Shown here piece by piece: positions 60,435 to 64,000 of a stretch of 64,000 nt of DNA. The first letter of the stretch is position 1, and every line of letters begins with the position of its first letter. The translations under genes were made by a program, and so were the position numbers. The notes under the pieces were generated by a model, which worked only from the letters and a program-made list of their open reading frames with translations, was not told the origin of the DNA and ran no database searches. Origin of the DNA: Pelagerythrobacter aerophilus (GTDB lineage: Bacteria > Pseudomonadota > Alphaproteobacteria > Sphingomonadales > Sphingomonadaceae); NCBI RefSeq assembly GCF_003581645.1, contig NZ_QXFK01000015.1:62001-126000 (forward strand), read 5' to 3'.

Positions 60435-62066
60435 TCAATCGCGCGCGAGGGCCTCGGCAATCAGTCGGCGGCTGTTCTCGATGCCGTAGAGCGCGATGAA
60501 GCTGCCCATGCGCGGCCCCTGGCTCGATCCGAGAAGCGTCTCGTAGAGCGCCTTGAACCAGTCGCGCAGCGATTCGAAACCGAACTGCTCGTCCTTGCCG
60601 ATCTCGTAGACGATTGTCTGCAGGTCCTCGGCCTGGGTATCGGATGCGGCATCAGCTAGCGTCTCGTCGAGCCGACGCAGCGCTGCGGCCTCGTTCGCGG
60701 TCGGCGCGCGGCGCTCCAGCGTCGGTGCGACAAAATCGCGGTTGTAGGCGAGCGCAGTGCCAACCAGCACGTCGAGCTCGGGATGCTTCGCCGGATCGGG
60801 ATCGGCGATGTAGTTGCCGAGGTACGACCAGACCTGCTCGCGCGTCGCGCCCGCGCCGAGCACGCCGACCAGATTGAGCAGCAGCCCGTAGGTCACCGGC
60901 AGGGTGTCGCCCGCTCCGGGGGCCTCGGCGTTGTCGAACCCGCCATTCGCGCGGAGCAGGTGCCACGCCGGGTTGCCGAGCTGCTTGTCGAGCTCCTGCT
61001 CCGGCAGGCGTGCGCGGAACTGCCAGTAATCGTCTACCGCGCGCGGGATTACGCCGACGTGGAGTTGCTTGGCGCTCTTCGGATTGGGGAAGATGTAGAA
61101 GCCGAGGCTCTCCTCGCTGCCGTAAGTCAGCCATTCCTCGATCGTCAGGCCATTGCCCTTCGACTTCGAGATCTTCTCGCCGTTGGCGTCGAGGAACAGC
61201 TCGTAGATCAGCCCTTCCGGCTTGCGGCCGCCGAGCACCTGGACGATCTTGCCCGACTGGGTGACGCTATCGGTCAGGTCCTTGCCGCACATCTCGTAAT
61301 CGACGCCGAGCGCATACCAGCGCATCGCCCAGTCGACCTTCCACTGCAGCTTGGCCATACCGCCTAGCGCCGACTGTTCGACGACCGTGCCATCTTCGTC
61401 TGTAAAGCGAACGATGCCTGCCTCCGCGTCGACCACTTCGACAGGTACCTGCAGCACGACACCGGTAGTGGGGCTGATCGGCAGCACGGGCGAGTATGTC
61501 CGCCGCCGCTCCTCGCGGAGCGTGGGCAGCATGATGTCGAGGATCGCCTGATTGTTTCGCAGCACCTGCCGCAAAGCATCGTCGAATCCGCCCAAGTTGT
61601 AGTGCTCGCTCGATGACATGAACTCGTATTCGAAACCGAAGCGGTCGAGGAATTCGCGCAGCTTGGCGTTGTTGTGGTGCGCGAAGCTGTCGAACCCGGC
61701 GTTGAACGGATCGGGAATGCGCGTCAGCGGCTTTCCGAGGTGCTCGGCAAGCATCTCACGGTTCGGCACGTTGTCGGGCACTTTGCGCAAGCCGTCCATG
61801 TCGTCGGAAAAGGCGACAAGGCGCGTCTTGCCGTCTTCCGGCTTGGCGCCGATCAGCGCCTCGTAAGCGCGGCGCACGAGGGTTGTGCGCAGGACTTCCT
61901 GGAAGGTGCCGATGTGCGGCAGACCCGAGGGGCCATAACCGGTCTCGAACAGGACCGGAGCGCCGCCGGGCTTGCCGTCGGGATAGCGCTTGAGCAACCG
62001 CTGCGCCTCCTGGAATGGCCAGGCCTTGGACACGCGGGCGGCTTCGATCAGGGTCTGCTCGGTCAT
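60435..62066 (-). CDS. lysK: class I lysyl-tRNA synthetase
   Basis: A 543-residue class I enzyme. The nucleotide motifs are HIGT (51-54) and KISKS (298-302), and the C-terminal alpha-helix cage binds tRNA. Class I lysyl-tRNA synthetase is an archaeal, spirochaete and alphaproteobacterial alternative to the class II enzyme of most bacteria. ATG 62066 begins TEQTLIEAARVSKAWPFQEA, as in relatives; a longer frame upstream has no homology. A terminator of the upstream gene lies just before it. Confidence 0.94.
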   Translation of the reverse strand: MTEQTLIEAARVSKAWPFQEAQRLLKRYPDGKPGGAPVLFETGYGPSGLPHIGTFQEVLRTTLVRRAYEALIGAKPEDGKTRLVAFSDDMDGLRKVPDNVPNREMLAEHLGKPLTRIPDPFNAGFDSFAHHNNAKLREFLDRFGFEYEFMSSSEHYNLGGFDDALRQVLRNNQAILDIMLPTLREERRRTYSPVLPISPTTGVVLQVPVEVVDAEAGIVRFTDEDGTVVEQSALGGMAKLQWKVDWAMRWYALGVDYEMCGKDLTDSVTQSGKIVQVLGGRKPEGLIYELFLDANGEKISKSKGNGLTIEEWLTYGSEESLGFYIFPNPKSAKQLHVGVIPRAVDDYWQFRARLPEQELDKQLGNPAWHLLRANGGFDNAEAPGAGDTLPVTYGLLLNLVGVLGAGATREQVWSYLGNYIADPDPAKHPELDVLVGTALAYNRDFVAPTLERRAPTANEAAALRRLDETLADAASDTQAEDLQTIVYEIGKDEQFGFESLRDWFKALYETLLGSSQGPRMGSFIALYGIENSRRLIAEALARD

Positions 62067-62120
62067 TGCCCGCCTCTCGCGCAAGGCGGCCGATGTTGCA
62101 AGTGCGAAGGCACGCACGAG

Positions 62121-62149
62121 AAAAGGGACGCCCCTCGCCGGAGCGCCCC
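62121..62149 (-). terminator. rho-independent terminator of the Ala/Pro-rich protein gene
   Basis: On the minus strand a 10-bp stem with two G-U pairs (62149-62140 with 62134-62125) and a 5-nt loop is followed by TTTT (62124-62121). It lies between the stop at 62170 and the lysK start at 62066. Confidence 0.7.
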
Positions 62150-62169
62150 TTCCCTGCGACCCTCGCGGG

Positions 62170-63237
62170 TCAGGCGTAGCGCACGGGGCGCCGCGCCAAG
62201 GTCGGCCAGTTCGCGGTGTACTCGCTCAGGTCGATCCGCGGACGGCCGTTCTCGAACTTGCGGCCAAGCGACTGGAGGATCAGCCGCGCACGCCGGGCTC
62301 GCGCCTTCGTCGAACGGAACGGGTTGGCCCGGTCGGGCTTCGCCGCGATCATCCGCTTGAGCAGCGCGTCACGCTCCTCGAAGGTTTCCGGAAGCTCCGC
62401 CGGCAGGGCGACAGCCGCACCGTCGGCGGGCTGGCCGCGATAGTCATCGAGTGGATTGTGGACGTCGCGAGCCAGCTCGGGCTCGCGGACCGCAGCGAGT
62501 TCGACGATCGGGGCCGGTTTGTTCTCCACCGGCTCCATTGCCACCGGTTCGGCCTCGCGTTCCGCCACAGCCATCTCGACTTCGCCCGCCCGGCGCGATC
62601 GACGCCGGAACCAGGCGAAGGCCATGAATGCCAAGGCAAGCGGAATGAGGCCGACGAGCGCCAGGGCGATCAGGGCGATCCAGTCCGGATCCGTATCGGG
62701 CAACGGCTCGGCCACCGCGCCGTCGGGAGCGCTGGCCGCCGTCGGCACCGATGCAGCCGCCGCTTCGACCGGAAGCGAGGCATCGGCAGCGGAGGTTTCA
62801 GAAGCCTCCGCTGCCGAGTCCGGCACCGCGACCGGTGCCGCATCACGGGCAGCCTTCGGGGCCGCGGCGGGCGCGCTGCGTTCCGAAACCGGTTCGCGAT
62901 CGGCCACCGGTGCGGCCGTCTCAGCGGGCGACGCAGCGGCCGCCGCTTCGGGAGCGGTCTCGCCAGCGGTGGCCGAGGGCGCTGGCGGTATATCTAGCAC
63001 GATGCTTGGCGGCTGCGTTGCCGGAGGCGTGGATACAGTCGCGTCCGGGGCGGCAGTGGCGGGCGGACTCGTTGTTGGTGCCGGGGAGACTGGGAGCTGG
63101 AGGATGATCGGCTCAGACGGGGTGGTCGGCGTCGGAGAAGCCGGCGCCGTCTGTGCAAAAGCCGAAGTGCTGCCTAGCGCGAGCATCGCTGCGATCACGA
63201 TGGGGGCGCTGCGGAGGTGGTGTCTGGTTTTGGGCAT
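62170..63237 (-). CDS. Ala/Pro-rich single-pass membrane protein
   Basis: A 355-residue protein with a signal peptide (IVIAAMLALGSTSAFA) and an Ala/Pro/Ser/Thr-rich segment (about 30-180) likely to be disordered in the periplasm. One transmembrane helix follows (about 185-207, DWIALIALALVGLIPLALAFMA), then a cytosolic tail with NPFRSTKARARRARLILQSLGRKF. No named domain is recognised. It has a perfect EcfG-type promoter just upstream and a terminator downstream, so it is probably a single general-stress gene. Confidence 0.78.
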   Translation of the reverse strand: MPKTRHHLRSAPIVIAAMLALGSTSAFAQTAPASPTPTTPSEPIILQLPVSPAPTTSPPATAAPDATVSTPPATQPPSIVLDIPPAPSATAGETAPEAAAAASPAETAAPVADREPVSERSAPAAAPKAARDAAPVAVPDSAAEASETSAADASLPVEAAAASVPTAASAPDGAVAEPLPDTDPDWIALIALALVGLIPLALAFMAFAWFRRRSRRAGEVEMAVAEREAEPVAMEPVENKPAPIVELAAVREPELARDVHNPLDDYRGQPADGAAVALPAELPETFEERDALLKRMIAAKPDRANPFRSTKARARRARLILQSLGRKFENGRPRIDLSEYTANWPTLARRPVRYA

Positions 63238-63248
63238 AGTCTCTCAAA

Positions 63249-63274
63249 AACGCGGCACATTTCTGCCATGTTCC
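63249..63274 (-). promoter_or_regulatory. EcfG-type general stress promoter (perfect consensus)
   Basis: On the minus strand GGAAC (63274-63270) and CGTT (63252-63249) are 17 bp apart, the same spacing as in the element before the PfpI gene. Transcription would start about 6 nt downstream, only a few bases before the ATG at 63237, so the message would be nearly leaderless. A weak GAGAG ribosome site overlaps that interval. Confidence 0.65.
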
Positions 63275-63435
63275 TGTTTATCTGCCGTTCAGAGAGGCGA
63301 GAGCCGTTGATTTCGCGGCATTTAGCAACTTGATTTCGCGACGGGACGCGGCCTCCGTGCGTTCGGGCGTTGCCCTTGTTTTGCGAATTCGTCGCCCATG
63401 TTTACTTTCCGTTCTCGGTCGAGCATCGTCCACCG

Positions 63436-64000
63436 ATGCCCGAGCCGGTGCCTCTCCCCGCCCTCCATGCCAGCCATGCCGGAACTTGGCTGCGAGACGC
63501 CAACGGAGACACGCGTGGATGCTCGAAGGGCGAGGCGATCATGGCCGCGGCGGATACGCCGGTGCTGCTGCTCAACGCGCCGCTGGTGGCTACCCGGCTT
63601 GGCTATCCCGACCTCTCGGGGCTCGATCTGCTGGAGCTATTCGCTTTCATCTACCCCGCCCGCTTCTGCGTGCCGACCCCCAAGGGACTCGCCCACGCCC
63701 TCGGGCTGGAGGAGCCGGCAAACGACGATGCAGTGCCCGCGCTGCTTCAGCAGGCGGCGGGTGCGCTGCTCGAGACTTGCGGCAGCCCGGATTGGGCGGA
63801 GCGCGAGGGCGCGTGGTCCGCGCTCCAGTCGCTCGTGCGGCTGCGCTGGCCTTGGGCGCAGGTGCTGGCGCCGCACGTCGTGCGGCCGGAGCGGGCTGAG
63901 AAGTGGCTGTTCTCGCGCCTGCCGGAGTGGGAGGAAGCCCCCGATCGCTCACCGCCCGGGCAGGTGCTGATCGAGGAACCGGAGATCGAGGCGCAACTCG
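63436..64000 (+). CDS. DinG-like ATP-dependent helicase, N-terminal part (partial)
   Basis: The first 188 codons of a gene that runs off the window. It starts PEPVPLPALHASHAGTWL and has LDLLELFAFIYPARFCVPTPKG, the N-terminal pattern of sphingomonad DinG-type helicases. The helicase motifs are outside the window, so the call is by recall of that N terminus. A 198-bp gap separates it from the divergent Ala/Pro-rich gene. Confidence 0.65.
   Translation, partial: MPEPVPLPALHASHAGTWLRDANGDTRGCSKGEAIMAAADTPVLLLNAPLVATRLGYPDLSGLDLLELFAFIYPARFCVPTPKGLAHALGLEEPANDDAVPALLQQAAGALLETCGSPDWAEREGAWSALQSLVRLRWPWAQVLAPHVVRPERAEKWLFSRLPEWEEAPDRSPPGQVLIEEPEIEAQL

Overview
The window looks like core chromosome of an aerobic alphaproteobacterium of the Sphingomonadales, most likely Erythrobacteraceae. 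The grounds are GC-rich coding DNA with strong third-position G/C bias, class I lysyl-tRNA synthetase, two-subunit 2-oxoacid:ferredoxin oxidoreductase, LolC/E and LolD, sdhCDA order and several sphingomonad-type protein families. The genus is inferred from protein style alone. No tRNA, rRNA, CRISPR array, insertion sequence, integrase or phage gene was seen, genes are packed tightly, and no stretch over 300 bases lacks a gene.

Layout. 1-2469: tail of an unknown gene, then DUF1285, CoA pyrophosphatase and CCA-adding enzyme as an overlapping operon. 2736-6291: a secreted duplicated-domain protein, parC (minus) and a stress-type PfpI/DJ-1 gene. 6288-14398: a long minus-strand block with an RNA m5U methyltransferase, NAD(P)HX repair enzyme, lipoprotein, ilvD, N-formylglutamate amidohydrolase, ispE and ETF-ubiquinone oxidoreductase. 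14487-18237: a degenerate uracil-glycosylase-fold protein coupled to a lytic transglycosylase, and a PA0069-type radical SAM protein. 18234-27726 (mostly minus): membrane protein, DUF1330, acyl-CoA ligase, dnaE, glutathione peroxidase, a small stress-like protein, lolD and lolC/E. 27894-30530: purF, SDR, PilZ. 30536-35237: CFA-type synthase with a serine hydrolase lipoprotein, small membrane protein, PAP2 phosphatase, YdjM-type protein. 35259-38411: korA-korB split by a REP-like palindrome. 38586-45709: esterase, rppH, TPR protein, RsmB-type methyltransferase, guaB, M28 peptidase, 3-hydroxybutyrate dehydrogenase. 45821-49313: YpfJ-type zinc protein, secreted protein and an M56/BlaI signalling pair with a readable operator-promoter. 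49426-55457: alpha-hydroxy-acid oxidase, secreted peptidyl-prolyl isomerase, HExxH secreted protein, DJ-1 gene and sdhA-sdhD-sdhC. 55655-64000: SDR, prmA, DUF2459, RcnB-like repeat protein, cytochrome b561, 2OG-Fe(II) oxygenase, lysK, an Ala/Pro-rich membrane protein and the start of a DinG-like helicase.

How the genes work together. Most are housekeeping: translation and RNA processing (cca, lysK, prmA, rppH, methyltransferases), replication (dnaE, parC), purine, branched-chain amino-acid and isoprenoid synthesis (purF, guaB, ilvD, ispE), lipid and carbon oxidation (acyl-CoA ligase, ETF-QO, bdhA, sdhCDA, korAB) and envelope upkeep (Slt, LolCDE, CFA synthase). Overlaid on this are sequences matching the alphaproteobacterial general-stress sigma factor EcfG (GGAAC, 16-17 bp, CGTT). 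Two perfect matches sit upstream of the PfpI gene and of the Ala/Pro-rich membrane protein, and weaker ones sit upstream of a 91-residue protein, a PAP2 phosphatase and the RcnB-like repeat protein. I see no clear new multi-gene system. The best leads are this scattered stress regulon, the M56/BlaI pair with no linked beta-lactamase, the degenerate glycosylase-fold protein, and the HExxH secreted protein.
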